DNA of 64,000 bases, taken from contig JAGVSR010000064.1 of the NCBI GenBank assembly GCA_019137195.1, positions 47,624 to 111,623 of the forward strand, in the 5' to 3' direction. The notes under the pieces are model-generated. The model made no database searches and was not told where the DNA came from. It saw only the letters and a list, made by a program, of their open reading frames with translations. Shown here piece by piece: positions 1 to 9,317 of this stretch. The first letter of the stretch is position 1. Each line of letters begins with the position of its first letter. Made by a program: the position numbers and the translations under genes. The DNA comes from Alphaproteobacteria bacterium. Its GTDB lineage: Bacteria > Pseudomonadota > Alphaproteobacteria > Rhizobiales > Hyphomicrobiaceae.

Positions 1-1
1 C

Positions 2-46
2 AACCAAGGTGCGGGCGGCGGCAAGGACGGGGCGGGGCTGTCGTGA
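2..46 (+). CDS. C-terminal end of an upstream gene (partial)
   Basis: The reading frame open from base 2 encodes 14 residues ending GKDGAGLS and stops at the TGA in bases 44-46. That TGA overlaps the GTG start of the next gene (GTGA), the usual form of translational coupling. The coding assignment rests only on this overlap; the fragment is too short to identify a product. Confidence 0.3.
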   Translation, partial: NQGAGGGKDGAGLS

Positions 47-927
47 TCGCGCACGTGGCAGAGGCCGGCGAAGGTCGGGGGCGGGTCTTGGTTCAACTCG
101 GCTGCTCGGGCGAGCTTTCCTCGACGGCGATTGCAGCGGCGGTTCACGTGGCGCGCGCGTTCGGATCGGAGATAGAGGTGCTGTTCGTCGAGGACCGCCA
201 GCTTCTCGACCTCGCCAGCTACGGCTTCATGCGCGAGATCTCGCATTCGGGGCGCGTTCAACGGGCGCTCACGGCGTCGGCCATGGCGACCGAGCTCGGC
301 CATCTCGCGACATCGCTCGAACGGCAGATGCGGCGTGTCGTCGAAGGGGCTGGCATCGTGTTCCGCAGCGCGGTGCTTTCGGACGAGCCGGTCCGGGCGA
401 CGGCAGCGGCCTGCGCCGAAGCGGGGCCGTGGAACGTGGTCACGCTCGCCACACCTCTCAAAGGAAACGAGGCGGGGCTGATCGAGCGTCTGTTCAGCGA
501 GGTCTCGGAGTTCACCGGGCTGGTGGTGGCAGGCGGCGCCCAGAGGTCGTTCGCGGCGCCGCGTGCGCTCACGGGGCCAGTCGTGGCCCTGATAGAGGAC
601 CTCGAGCACGTGCAGCCCATGATGCGCACCGCCGAGCGCCTTGCCGAGGCGGGCGAGCTGCCCATTCATCTCATACTGGCCGCCGAGAGCCAGGAGGCCG
701 TCGATTGGCTCGAAGACCAGAGCCGGCTCGCGCTCGGCGGCGAGCTGCCGGCGGTGCTGGCGACCGCGGTCATCGCCCATTTCGACAGCTTCCGGGCCGC
801 GGACGAGATCGGCCGCCACCGGGCCGGCTTCGTGTTGGCGCGCTGGGGCGGACGGCTCGCGCCCGTCGACGGCGACCTCGGTCCTCTCGCACGGCTCATC
901 GATGCGCCGGTGCTGTTGACACGTTGA
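43..927 (+). CDS. Universal-stress-protein-like protein, two alpha/beta halves
   Basis: A 294-residue cytoplasmic protein with no signal peptide or membrane segment. Residues about 14-165 alternate beta strands and helices in the USP manner (RVLVQLGCSG, then a helix rich in Ala, then IEVLFVEDRQLLDL). Residues about 180-294 look like a second similar half (GPVVALIEDL ... LPIHLILAAE ... APVLLTR). Two-domain USP-like proteins are usually stress-associated and of unknown substrate. I do not see the GxxGxxxxGS ATP-binding signature, so nucleotide binding is doubtful. The GTG start is chosen because it overlaps the upstream stop codon and follows a G-rich stretch. Fold assignment is inference from pattern; function is unknown. 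Confidence 0.6.
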   Translation: MIAHVAEAGEGRGRVLVQLGCSGELSSTAIAAAVHVARAFGSEIEVLFVEDRQLLDLASYGFMREISHSGRVQRALTASAMATELGHLATSLERQMRRVVEGAGIVFRSAVLSDEPVRATAAACAEAGPWNVVTLATPLKGNEAGLIERLFSEVSEFTGLVVAGGAQRSFAAPRALTGPVVALIEDLEHVQPMMRTAERLAEAGELPIHLILAAESQEAVDWLEDQSRLALGGELPAVLATAVIAHFDSFRAADEIGRHRAGFVLARWGGRLAPVDGDLGPLARLIDAPVLLTR

Positions 928-1417
928 CGGGACGTTCGGCTCGCGCTGGCGCCTTCTGGCGCACGGGTCGGAAAGCCGACGTTCGGTCGGGGTCCTGGCG
1001 GGCGAGGAAGGGTCCTTGGTCCGGTGATCGGCCGAGCTTGTGCGGCCATGCCAGTGCCTCGACGCCGGCGCCGGGCGTTCTCGGCTCACCGGCGCCGATG
1101 GCGCGGTGATCTTGGCCCCGTGGTGCGTCTCGGGGGCCTGCAAACCGAATTGGCTTGCTGCGTTCTTGCTTCTGCCGGGGCGCCAAAATCCTTCGCGTCG
1201 ATGGGTCAGCCCAACTGAGGATACGGCCCAAAGACGATCAACGGCTCGAACGGCGGCTCAGCCCGTCGCGTCGAGCGCAGCAAGCAAGTGTGACGGGCGA
1301 GATGCGGCCCGGCGGCTGTCTCGTATTGCCAGCTCGCGGCAGATTTTCAATGCCGCGCGCCGGCGGCATGACGCGTTCGCACGTCGTCACGCTGGCGGCC
1401 GTTCAGGGGCTGGCCGT
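928..1417. other. Intergenic region, no gene supported
   Basis: About 490 bases between the USP-like gene and the convergent RTX gene. The open frames here have arginine-rich, low-complexity translations typical of GC-rich noncoding DNA. A small GCGCC/GGCGC hairpin with a TTCT loop at 949-962 follows the USP-like stop codon but lacks a T-tract. A 15-bp tandem repeat lies at the far end. Confidence 0.5.
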
Positions 1418-1426
1418 TCAGGGGCT
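1397..1426. repeat. 15-bp tandem duplication over the RTX stop codon
   Basis: Two exact adjacent copies of GGCCGTTCAGGGGCT at 1397-1411 and 1412-1426. The second copy contains the stop codon of the minus-strand RTX gene (TCA at 1418-1420), so the duplication adds only untranslated sequence after the stop. Confidence 0.85.
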
Positions 1427-4400
1427 CACGAAATCATGCCATGTCAGTGCCAAGCCCGTCGCCAGCGTTGCAAACTGCACCTGGGCGGCCCCACCGACCC
1501 CGTCGGAGTCGTAATAGAGCGCACCCGTCAGGCTGTTGTAGATGATGCGGTCGTCGGCATCGTGCGCCGCGGCGGCCTTCCAGAAGAAGTTGGCGTGGCC
1601 CGTGTCGATAACGCCGAACGGCGATCCGAGTGCAATCGTGTCGTCCGCCACCGAGAAGTCGATGATGCGGTCGATGTTGCCGGAGCCGAGCGTCGAGTTG
1701 AAGGAAAACATGTCGGCGCCCGCGCCGCCGGTCAAGCTGTCGGCGGCAAGGCCGCCGTCCAGCCAGTCGTTGCCGGTGCCGCCGAGCAGCGCATCCTTGC
1801 CGCTCCCACCGTTGAGCGTGTCGTTGCCGGCGCCGCCGTTGAGCGTGTTGGCGAGGCTGTTGCCGGTCAGGTCGTCAGCCTGGGATGAGCCGAGCACGCT
1901 CTCGAAGCCGGAGAGCACGTCTCCATTGGCGTCACCGGCGCTGAGCTGTGCCGTGACAAGACTGAGGTCCACCGTCACGCCGAGCGTCGATCCGGCATAG
2001 CTGACGGTATCAGTGCCTGCTCCGCCGTCGAGCGTATCGGCGCCCGCGCCTCCCTTGATGACGTCATTGCCGGCAAGGCCGAGGATCGTGTTCACATCGG
2101 CGCTTCCCGTCAGGGTGTCGGCATAGCCCGAGCCCATCAGCTTCTCGAACGCATCGACAAAGGTATCGACGCCAGCGCCCTTGGTGTTCTGTGCCGTGCC
2201 CGCGGCGAGGTCGAGCCTCACGGTCACCGCTGCCGTGGCACTGGCGTAGGACACGATGTCGTTGCCGCCATTGCCGGTCAGCCGGTCGTTGCCGGCACCG
2301 CCTTCGAGCATGTTGTCGCTGGCATCTCCGGTCAGGCGGTCGGCATAGCTCGAGCCGACGACGTTCTCGAAGCCGGCCAGCACGTCGCCGCCGGCGTCGC
2401 CGGCGCTCACTTGTGCGAACCCGCCGACCTGCAGGCCGAGGTCGACCGTGACGCCGGACGCCGAACCGGCATAGGAGACGGTGTCACCCGTCACGTCATT
2501 GGCTTCGCCGTCGAGATCGTCGGCGCCGGCGCCACCCCTGATGATGTCGTCGCCGGCGCCGCCAAGGACGATATTCTCGCCTGTGGTGCCCGTCAGCGTG
2601 TCGTTGCCTGCGCCACCCGTCAGGTTCTCGAAGCCTGAGATGGTATCGGTGCCGGCGCCCAGGGTGTTCTGCGCCGTGATCTGCGTGAGATTGACCCTGA
2701 CGCCGGCCACGCTGCCGGCGTAGCTCAGTGTGTCGATCCCCGACCCGCCGATCAGCGTGTCGTTGCCGAAGCCGCCCTCGACGGTGTCGTTGCGTGCGCC
2801 GGCATCGATGCGGTTGCTGCCGCCGTCACCCGAAAGCGTGTCGGCCTTGGCCGAGCCGACGAGGTTCTCGATGCCCGTGAGCGTATCGAGGCCGGCACCG
2901 ACCGTGTTCTGGGCAACGCCCTGCGTCGCGAGCGTGACGGTGACGCCAGCGCCAGAGAGGGCATAAGAGGCCGTGTCGGTCCCTGTGAAGCCATTGAGGC
3001 TGTCGTCGCCGGCTCCACCATAGAGGAGGTCGTTGCCGAGCCCGCCCTCGAGCCAGGTGGCAACGGCGGACGCGGTCAGCGTGTCGTTATACCGCGAGCC
3101 GATGACATGCTCGAAGCCGGTCAGAGTATCCCTGCCGGCTCCGCCGGTGGCGATGCCTGTGGCGAGATCGACCACGACCGCGGCCGTGGCACTGGCGTAG
3201 GTCACGGTATCTCCGGCCGCGGTGTTGCCACCGCCCGTGAGTGTATCGTTGCCGAGCCCGCCCTCGACGATGTTGTCGCCATCGTCGCCGACGAGGATGT
3301 CGGCGTATTTCGAGCCGACGAGGTTCTCGATACTAATATAGACGTCGCCAGCAGCTTCGCCAGTGTTGGTGGCGGAGTTGGAGAGGTCGGCGCGCACGCC
3401 GGCCGTCGCGCCAGAATAGGACGCGGTGTCGTTGCCGTCGCCGCCGGCCAGGGTGTCGGCTCCGGTGCCGCCGGCCAGCACGTCGTCGTCGACGCCGCCG
3501 TGGAGCTCGTCGCTGCCGGCGCCGCCGATGATCGTGTCGTCGCCGGCCAGGCCCTCGATGACATTGGCGCCGGCCGATCCCGTCAGGCTGTCATCGTAGG
3601 CGGAGCCGATCAGGTTCTCGAACTCGGAGACGGTATCGCTGCCGGCGCCGCCGGTCGCCTGGGCTGTGGTGACCGCGAGGCTGACCTTGACGCCGTCCGT
3701 GGCGTGCTCGTAGCTCAGCGTATCGCTGCCGGAACCGCCCCGCATGACGTTGTTGCCCGACGAGCCTTCAATGGTGTCGCCACCGGTTCCGCCGATGACG
3801 TTTTCGACGCCGACGATCTCGTCGGTGCCGATGCCAGCCCCGGTCGCCGACCCGTCGTCGAGGCGAACCGCGACACCGGCGCTGTCTGCGGAGTAGGAAA
3901 CCGTATCGGTGCCCGCGCCTCCGTCCAGCGAGTCGTTGCCTCCTCCGCCGATCAGCGTGTCGTTGCCGATGCCACCTTCGATGGTGTCGTTGCCGCCACG
4001 GCCGTCGAGTGTGTCGTTTCCGGCAAGGCCGTAGATGCGCTCGTCAGCGTCGCTGCCGACGAGGCTGTCGTTGCCCGCGGTGCCCGTGATGGTGATGGGC
4101 GGAGATTCGATCGTTTGATCATCGAACTGGTAGTGCTCGGCGTTGGCAACGTCGTGGACGCCGCCGGGTTGGCCGGTGCGCCGGTCCGTGATGCGGTAGC
4201 CGCCCGTGATCGACGTGAAATCGAAATCGGCGAGGTCGCCTGACAGGACGATCGTGTCCTCGCCAGCCCCGGCGTCGATCATGTTGTAGCCCGCGCCGCC
4301 CGCGAGCGTGTCGTTCTCGCCGCCGCCATCGATGGAATCGTTGCCGTCTCCGCCCTCGATGATGTTGGCGTTGTCGTCGCCCTGCAGCTGGTCGTTACCA

Positions 4401-7400
4401 TAGCCGCCGACGAGGTTCTCGAAGTTGGCGAGCGTGTCGGAGCCTATTGCGGTCCCACTCGATGCGCCCAAGCTCAGGCTGGCGCTCACTCCGGCCACGT
4501 CATCCTCGAACGAGGCCGTGTCGTTGCTGCCCCCGCCACCGTCGAGGCTATCGTTGCCGGCGCCGCCGTTGATGACGTTGTCGCCGTCGTCGCCCGTCAG
4601 CGAGTCGCCGAACGAGCTGCCGACCAGGTTCTCGATGCCGGTGAGGTCATCGCCCTCGGCATGACCGCCCGTGCCGATGGCGGCACCGGCAACGAGCGTG
4701 ATCTGAACCGCGTCGTCCGAGGAGTAATATGCCGCCGTGTCGCCGCGTGCCGAGCTTGCGCCGCCGTCGATGGTGTCGGCGCCGCCGCCGCCGATGAAGA
4801 CGTTGTCGACGGCATTGCCGGTCAGCGTATCGCCTTGTGCGCTTCCAAAAATGCCCTCGATGTTCGCGAGGCTGTCGCCTTCCGCGTCTCCGCCCGTGTT
4901 GACATTGGTGGCGAGGTCGACCTGGACCGCGTCGGCCGAGTTCGAATAGTCGGCATAGTCGCCGAGCTCCTCATGGTCGCCGCCGTCGAGCGTGTCGGCA
5001 CCGGCTCCACCGGACAGGATATTGTCGCCGCTGTTTCCAGTCAGAGTATCGGCGAAGGCGCTGCCGGCAAGGTTCTCGATGTTGACGAGAACGTCGCCGG
5101 CCGCGTCGCCGCCGGTGTTGGTGGCGCCGCTGACGAGACTGACCTGGACCGCCTGCGCCGACTGCCGGTAGACTGCATAGTCGCCGAGCAAGCTGTCCGA
5201 GCCGCCGTTGATGGTATCGGCGCCGGCGCGGCCCTCGATATCGTTGTCGCTGGCGTCGCCGGTCAGGCTGTCGGCATAAGCGGTGCCCTCGATGTCCTCA
5301 AAATTCGACAGGCTGTCGGTGCCGTGACCCGCCACGGTAGCGGTACCTGTGGCCAGGTTGACGGTCGCGCTTGCAACCATCGTCCAGTACGAGACGAGGT
5401 CGATGCCGGCGCCGCCGTTCAGCGTGTCGTTGCCGTTGCCGCCCCACAGCACGTTGTCGTTCGCGTCGCCGGTGAGGCGATCATTGTGCGTCGAGCCGGC
5501 TACGTCCTCGATGTTGGAGAGCGTGTCGGTGCCGTGCCCGCCGGTGGCTGTACCGGTGCTCAAATTGACGGTGACGGCGCTCGACGCGTCGCGATAGTCG
5601 ATCGTGTCGTCCCCGGCGCCTCCGTCGATGGTGTCGTTTCCGGCGCCGCCCCAGAACCAGTTCATGCTGGCGTCGCCTGTGAGCGTGTCGGCAAAGCTCG
5701 AGCCGATGATACCTTCGATGTCGGAGAGCACGTCGCCGTCAGCATCGCCACCACTGGCCGTGCCGGCGTCGAGATCGATTTGCACGCCTTCTGTCGAGTA
5801 CTCGTAGGAGGCGACGTCCCACGTTGCCTGACTGCCGCCATCGATGGTGTCGGCGCCCGCGCCGCCCATCAGCGTGTCGTCTCCCGAGCTGCCGGTCATG
5901 CTGTCGTCGCCGGCAAATCCGCCGAGCTCATTGCCGTCGGGATCGGCGCTCGTGATCGTATCGTCGCCCTGGAACAGGTACGTGTAGAGCTCAATGAGCT
6001 GGTCAGCGGCAACGAACTGATAGATCTGCACCAGGGAATGGCTCAGTCCCGTGCCCTGGCCGAGCAGCGTCATGCCGTCGGCGGTGCGATGCTCGATCGA
6101 CGTGACGACGCCGGCGAGCGGCTCGCCGGTGGTGCTGTTGAAAGCGAACCCATGGCCGATGAAGTGGGTGGTCGTGCCGCCGAGAGGCGAAGCTGAATAG
6201 TCCACGTTGGGCCAAACGACCAACGTGTCAGTCGGATCGCCGACCGGCTCCACGCTGCTGCCGGTCATCGGCTCCCAGTCCGGGTCGCCCTCGGCTGCCG
6301 CGAGCACGTCGAAAGTCACCGGCAGCGGCGACAGCGGGTTGGTGACGAGGAAGGCATCGGCCTCACCATTGCTGTCGTTACCGACGATGTTGGTGGCATC
6401 GGTGACAATGGCGACGTAATTGCCTTCACCGGCGATGGCGGCCGCAGCGGCCGCGCCACCGGTGGGCTGCGCTCCGCTGTCTGCCATCACGCGCACGGTC
6501 TCTCCCGTCTCCCGGTCGTGGATGAAGATGTCGGCCACGCCGTTGGTGTCGCCGCTGACGAGATTGGTCGCGGTCGAGCGGAAGGTAATGAAGCGGCCGT
6601 CGGCGGAAATTGAGGCGTCACTCGACGCGCCGTTGACCTGGCCGCCGGCGCTGGTGACCGACACGCGCTCGGTCGTGCCGCTCACAATATCGCGCACGAA
6701 GATGTCGGCGACACCGTTGGTGTCGCCGGAGACCAGGTCGGTGGCCGACGAGGTGAAGACGACAAAGTTGCCGTCGGCTGAGATCTTCGCATCAACCGAA
6801 GCGGCGTTGGCATTGCCGCCGCCGCTGTCATACGAAATGCGTACGGTCGTGCCGGCCGTGCGGTCGCGCAGGTAAATGTCGGTGACACCATTGCTGTCGC
6901 TCACGGACTGGTCGAGGTTCGTCGCTTCGGACTGAAAGACCACGTAGCGGCCGTTGCCGGAGATGCTCGCCTTCTCCGAGGCGCCGTCGGCCGTCGTCTC
7001 GCTGCTGTCGACGGAGATCAGCTCGGTCGTGCCGCCCGTTCGGTCGCGCACGAACACGTCCTTGCCCGCCGCGTATCCGCCATTGAGGTTGGTGGCCATG
7101 GAGTCAAAGGCGACGTAGGTTCCGTCGGAAGAGATGCTGGCGTTGTAGGAATCGTTGTCCGATTGAGATTCATTGTCAGCGATCGAGATGCGCTCGGTCG
7201 TGCCGGAGACAAGATCGCGCAGAAAAATGTCGTAGTATCCGTTGGAGTCGCTGTCGACGAGATTGGTGGAGTACGACTGGAACACGACATAGCCGCCATC
7301 GGCGGAGATCGCGGCGTTTCTCGAGTCCTGATCGCCCTGCACCTCGTTGCTGTCGACCGAGACCATCTGGGTGGTGCCGGTCTCGAGATCGCGGACGAAT

Positions 7401-7552
7401 ACGTCCCAGTTGCTGTTCGTGTCGCTGCCGACAAGGTTGGTCGCGACCGAGGAAAAGACAACGTAGCGCCCAGTCTCGGATACGCTCGGGCTCTCGGAGT
7501 AGCCGTCGCCCTGCTGCTCACTCGAGCTGACGGAAACGAGTTCGGTAGACAT
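1418..7552 (-). CDS. Giant RTX (calcium-binding repeat) protein with N-terminal seven-repeat propeller
   Basis: A 2,044-residue acidic, glycine-rich protein, probably exported by a type I system and acting outside the cell as an adhesin or surface-layer-like protein; this role is inferred from the family. Residues about 12-405 hold seven TolB/PD40-like repeats (ISADGxYVVFxSxATNLV ... DIFVRD...GTTERIS), enough for a seven-bladed propeller. Residues about 405-540 form a unique linker. From about 540 onward, GGxGxDxLxGG nonapeptides alternate with a beta-rich unit of the type SYAGSxAGVxVxL...DTLxGFENLVGS, 16 modules by eye. The C-terminus (FSFNSTLGSGNIDRIIDF ... LTWHDFVSP) resembles serralysin-type secretion ends. 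There is no Sec signal, as expected for type I export. GGGAG lies 8 nt before the ATG. No hlyB/hlyD/tolC-like gene is in the window. Confidence 0.9.
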   Translation of the reverse strand: MSTELVSVSSSEQQGDGYSESPSVSETGRYVVFSSVATNLVGSDTNSNWDVFVRDLETGTTQMVSVDSNEVQGDQDSRNAAISADGGYVVFQSYSTNLVDSDSNGYYDIFLRDLVSGTTERISIADNESQSDNDSYNASISSDGTYVAFDSMATNLNGGYAAGKDVFVRDRTGGTTELISVDSSETTADGASEKASISGNGRYVVFQSEATNLDQSVSDSNGVTDIYLRDRTAGTTVRISYDSGGGNANAASVDAKISADGNFVVFTSSATDLVSGDTNGVADIFVRDIVSGTTERVSVTSAGGQVNGASSDASISADGRFITFRSTATNLVSGDTNGVADIFIHDRETGETVRVMADSGAQPTGGAAAAAAIAGEGNYVAIVTDATNIVGNDSNGEADAFLVTNPLSPLPVTFDVLAAAEGDPDWEPMTGSSVEPVGDPTDTLVVWPNVDYSASPLGGTTTHFIGHGFAFNSTTGEPLAGVVTSIEHRTADGMTLLGQGTGLSHSLVQIYQFVAADQLIELYTYLFQGDDTITSADPDGNELGGFAGDDSMTGSSGDDTLMGGAGADTIDGGSQATWDVASYEYSTEGVQIDLDAGTASGGDADGDVLSDIEGIIGSSFADTLTGDASMNWFWGGAGNDTIDGGAGDDTIDYRDASSAVTVNLSTGTATGGHGTDTLSNIEDVAGSTHNDRLTGDANDNVLWGGNGNDTLNGGAGIDLVSYWTMVASATVNLATGTATVAGHGTDSLSNFEDIEGTAYADSLTGDASDNDIEGRAGADTINGGSDSLLGDYAVYRQSAQAVQVSLVSGATNTGGDAAGDVLVNIENLAGSAFADTLTGNSGDNILSGGAGADTLDGGDHEELGDYADYSNSADAVQVDLATNVNTGGDAEGDSLANIEGIFGSAQGDTLTGNAVDNVFIGGGGADTIDGGASSARGDTAAYYSSDDAVQITLVAGAAIGTGGHAEGDDLTGIENLVGSSFGDSLTGDDGDNVINGGAGNDSLDGGGGSNDTASFEDDVAGVSASLSLGASSGTAIGSDTLANFENLVGGYGNDQLQGDDNANIIEGGDGNDSIDGGGENDTLAGGAGYNMIDAGAGEDTIVLSGDLADFDFTSITGGYRITDRRTGQPGGVHDVANAEHYQFDDQTIESPPITITGTAGNDSLVGSDADERIYGLAGNDTLDGRGGNDTIEGGIGNDTLIGGGGNDSLDGGAGTDTVSYSADSAGVAVRLDDGSATGAGIGTDEIVGVENVIGGTGGDTIEGSSGNNVMRGGSGSDTLSYEHATDGVKVSLAVTTAQATGGAGSDTVSEFENLIGSAYDDSLTGSAGANVIEGLAGDDTIIGGAGSDELHGGVDDDVLAGGTGADTLAGGDGNDTASYSGATAGVRADLSNSATNTGEAAGDVYISIENLVGSKYADILVGDDGDNIVEGGLGNDTLTGGGNTAAGDTVTYASATAAVVVDLATGIATGGAGRDTLTGFEHVIGSRYNDTLTASAVATWLEGGLGNDLLYGGAGDDSLNGFTGTDTASYALSGAGVTVTLATQGVAQNTVGAGLDTLTGIENLVGSAKADTLSGDGGSNRIDAGARNDTVEGGFGNDTLIGGSGIDTLSYAGSVAGVRVNLTQITAQNTLGAGTDTISGFENLTGGAGNDTLTGTTGENIVLGGAGDDIIRGGAGADDLDGEANDVTGDTVSYAGSASGVTVDLGLQVGGFAQVSAGDAGGDVLAGFENVVGSSYADRLTGDASDNMLEGGAGNDRLTGNGGNDIVSYASATAAVTVRLDLAAGTAQNTKGAGVDTFVDAFEKLMGSGYADTLTGSADVNTILGLAGNDVIKGGAGADTLDGGAGTDTVSYAGSTLGVTVDLSLVTAQLSAGDANGDVLSGFESVLGSSQADDLTGNSLANTLNGGAGNDTLNGGSGKDALLGGTGNDWLDGGLAADSLTGGAGADMFSFNSTLGSGNIDRIIDFSVADDTIALGSPFGVIDTGHANFFWKAAAAHDADDRIIYNSLTGALYYDSDGVGGAAQVQFATLATGLALTWHDFVSP
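1730..5960 (-). repeat. Array of 16 RTX/beta modules within the RTX gene
   Basis: The coding sequence repeats a unit of roughly 70-100 codons. Each unit starts with a Tyr-containing strand (VSYAGS, TASYALSG, LVSYWTM), continues with VxVxL and D-x-L-x-x-x-E-N-L-V-G-S, and ends in one to four calcium-binding nonapeptides. The regular order is interrupted once, between the seventh and eighth modules, by a distinct block containing FDFTSITGGYRITDRRTGQ. Boundaries are approximate. Confidence 0.8.
6340..7520 (-). repeat. Seven PD40-like repeats (predicted beta-propeller)
   Basis: Seven consecutive repeats of about 56-60 residues, each with the core S-I-S-A-D-G-x-Y-V-V-F-x-S, ATNLV, a D-x-N-G acidic turn, D-I-F-V-R-D and G-T-T-E. 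The seventh is degenerate (AAIAGEGNYVAIVTDATNIV). The count matches a closed seven-bladed propeller. Confidence 0.75.
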
Positions 7553-8288
7553 GGCTGCACTCCCAAGCGATGAAAGGTAGGATTTCGGACGTCGACGGGT
7601 ACCCGGCTGCCGCGCAGCCGGTGCTCATCTCACGGGTCACGGGCCTGCTGGCGGTCGCACGCTCGCGCCAAGCTTGCTCGGTGCGCGGGCGGGACGCAGA
7701 CTCGGCTGGGCGCAGGCACAGCGGTCCGGTGCCAGGGCGCACGAGCTCAGATGGCTCGAAGCATCCCCAACCAATTCGCTGGCCCGGCGTCCTTTGAGAG
7801 CCGGACGCCCGATGTCGTGTAAGCCTTGGCGCCTCTCTCCCGGACATCACCGGGGGGCCGACGGTCAGCACTCAAGCGAGCTGCTGGCTGCGGAGCTTGG
7901 GGCGCACTCTTCTGATGAAATATTCACCACAACGCGCGTGCATATGGGTTGACTGAGGTCAACCGGGTTCTCGCAACTCACCGGGTCGGCATGCGCACTC
8001 GATAGACAGCGTGGACCGGTCTCTCTGGATTGGATCTGCAGCGTCTGGCCGAATTGGCCTTGTGACCCGCGCCGACACGCCTTGATCACTCTGCTGCTGC
8101 GGGCCGGCGGCACTCGGCAATGTGCGGTGGCCGCGGAGTTGACCTACGCCTTGGAGGCACCGCCAGAGCGCAGACGGCAGCTCGCGTGTCAGCAACGGAC
8201 GTTGGGCGAGGCGGCTTGGAGGCGGGCCATGCTCCGCGTAGTGTGGCGGCGATCGACCAGCACCTTGTGACCGCCACGACCCTTCCCC
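7553..8288. other. Divergent intergenic region between the RTX gene and mutM
   Basis: About 736 bases that should carry the promoters of both divergent genes. I find no convincing coding frame. The most AT-rich part, about 7915-7965, contains an inverted repeat (listed separately). No T-tract terminator or tRNA-like fold was seen. Confidence 0.5.
7947..7964. promoter_or_regulatory. Inverted repeat, candidate operator
   Basis: GGTTGAC and GTCAACC are perfect 7-bp arms separated by TGAG. The repeat lies in the AT-richest part of the divergent intergenic region, about 325 bp before mutM and 395 bp before the RTX gene. The short spacer and lack of a T-tract suggest a protein-binding site over a terminator, but this is inference. 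Confidence 0.3.
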
Positions 8289-9182
8289 ATGCCCGAGCTA
8301 CCCGAAGTCGAGATCGTGAGGCGCGGCCTCGAGCCGGTGATGGTGGGGCACCGGATCACCAGTGTCGAGTTGAGGCGTGCCGACCTGCGCTTCCCGTTTC
8401 CCGAAGGGTTCGCGGCCCGCCTCCAGGGGCGCCGGGTGACGGCGGTCACGCGGCGGGCGAAATACATCCTCGTTCATCTCGACAGCGGTGACGTCGTGAT
8501 CCTGCACCTCGGCATGACGGGGCGTGTGACCGTCGTGGCGAAGGACACGCCACGGGGCACGCAGGCAGCACGCGCGCTCGGGGACTACGTCTACGAAGCC
8601 GGGGAGGATCCGAAGCACGACCACGTGCGTTTCCACCTGTCGAGTGGTGCGACGATCACCTACAACGACCCGCGGCGGTTCGGCTTCATGTTGCTCACGA
8701 CGGACGGGGCGCTCGCGGGCCATCCGTTGATGCGCGGGCTTGGCGACGAGCCGCTCGGGAATGTCGAGCTTGTGGCCCATCTCGCCAGGAAAGCCGAGGG
8801 GCGGCGGGCGGATCTCAAGGCGTTCCTCATGGATCAGCGGGTGGTCGCAGGGCTCGGCAACATCTACGTGTGCGAGGCGCTCAATCGTGCGGGGCTTTCG
8901 CCGAAACGCATGGCAAGCTGCCTTGCGGGGCGAGGAGCCAAGGCGCGAGAGCGGGCGGCCCGGGTGGCGGAGGCGATTCAGGGCGTGCTGACGGAGGCGA
9001 TTGCGGCCGGCGGCTCCACCTTGAACGACTATCGGCAGGCGGACGGGAGCCCGGGCGCATTCCAGAAGAGCCACCGCGTGTATGGCCGCGAAGGCCAACC
9101 GTGCCCCAACTGCGGCGGCACCGTTCGGCGGATCGTGCAGGGCGGACGGTCGACGTTCTATTGCCCCAGGTGCCAGCGGTAG
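8289..9182 (+). CDS. mutM: Formamidopyrimidine-DNA glycosylase
   Basis: Base-excision repair enzyme that removes 8-oxoguanine and formamidopyrimidines and nicks the abasic site. The 297-residue protein starts MPELPEVEIVRRGLEP, with the catalytic Pro2 and Glu3 (after Met removal, Pro1 and Glu2). The helix-two-turn-helix region reads LMDQRVVAGLGNIYVCEALNRAG. The C-terminus is the four-Cys zinc finger CPNCGG ... TFYCPRCQR. Length is slightly above the usual 270-290 because of an insert near residues 90-105. The start is fixed by the conserved N-terminus; no strong ribosome-binding site is visible. Confidence 0.97.
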   Translation: MPELPEVEIVRRGLEPVMVGHRITSVELRRADLRFPFPEGFAARLQGRRVTAVTRRAKYILVHLDSGDVVILHLGMTGRVTVVAKDTPRGTQAARALGDYVYEAGEDPKHDHVRFHLSSGATITYNDPRRFGFMLLTTDGALAGHPLMRGLGDEPLGNVELVAHLARKAEGRRADLKAFLMDQRVVAGLGNIYVCEALNRAGLSPKRMASCLAGRGAKARERAARVAEAIQGVLTEAIAAGGSTLNDYRQADGSPGAFQKSHRVYGREGQPCPNCGGTVRRIVQGGRSTFYCPRCQR

Positions 9183-9190
9183 AGCGTTCC

Positions 9191-9210
9191 CCTCACCTGC
9201 GGGCGAGGGC
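9191..9210. repeat. Dispersed C-rich/G-rich palindromic element, copy 1
   Basis: CCCTC and GAGGG arms flank ACCTGCGGGC just after the mutM stop codon. Read in frame it would give FPSPAGEG, a common translation of this class of intergenic repeat in GC-rich proteobacteria. Related copies are listed near 11603, 28531, 33574, 39412 and 52150. It may help end mutM transcription. Confidence 0.5.
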
Positions 9211-9317
9211 TGGGGGCGCCTGACCATCGGCTTCGGGCTTCACGCCGCCCAAAACTCCATTCCACGAGGGAGAGGCGAGCATCGGCACCTCCGTCCGCGT
9301 GGGGCAGGGCCACACCG

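Noticed and set aside
4661..6196. Plus-strand frames of 378 and 511 codons opposite the RTX gene (3107-4243 and 4661-6196)
   Set aside because: They are mirror images of the RTX repeat coding sequence (Val/Ala/Gly-rich, periodic) and have no independent motifs.
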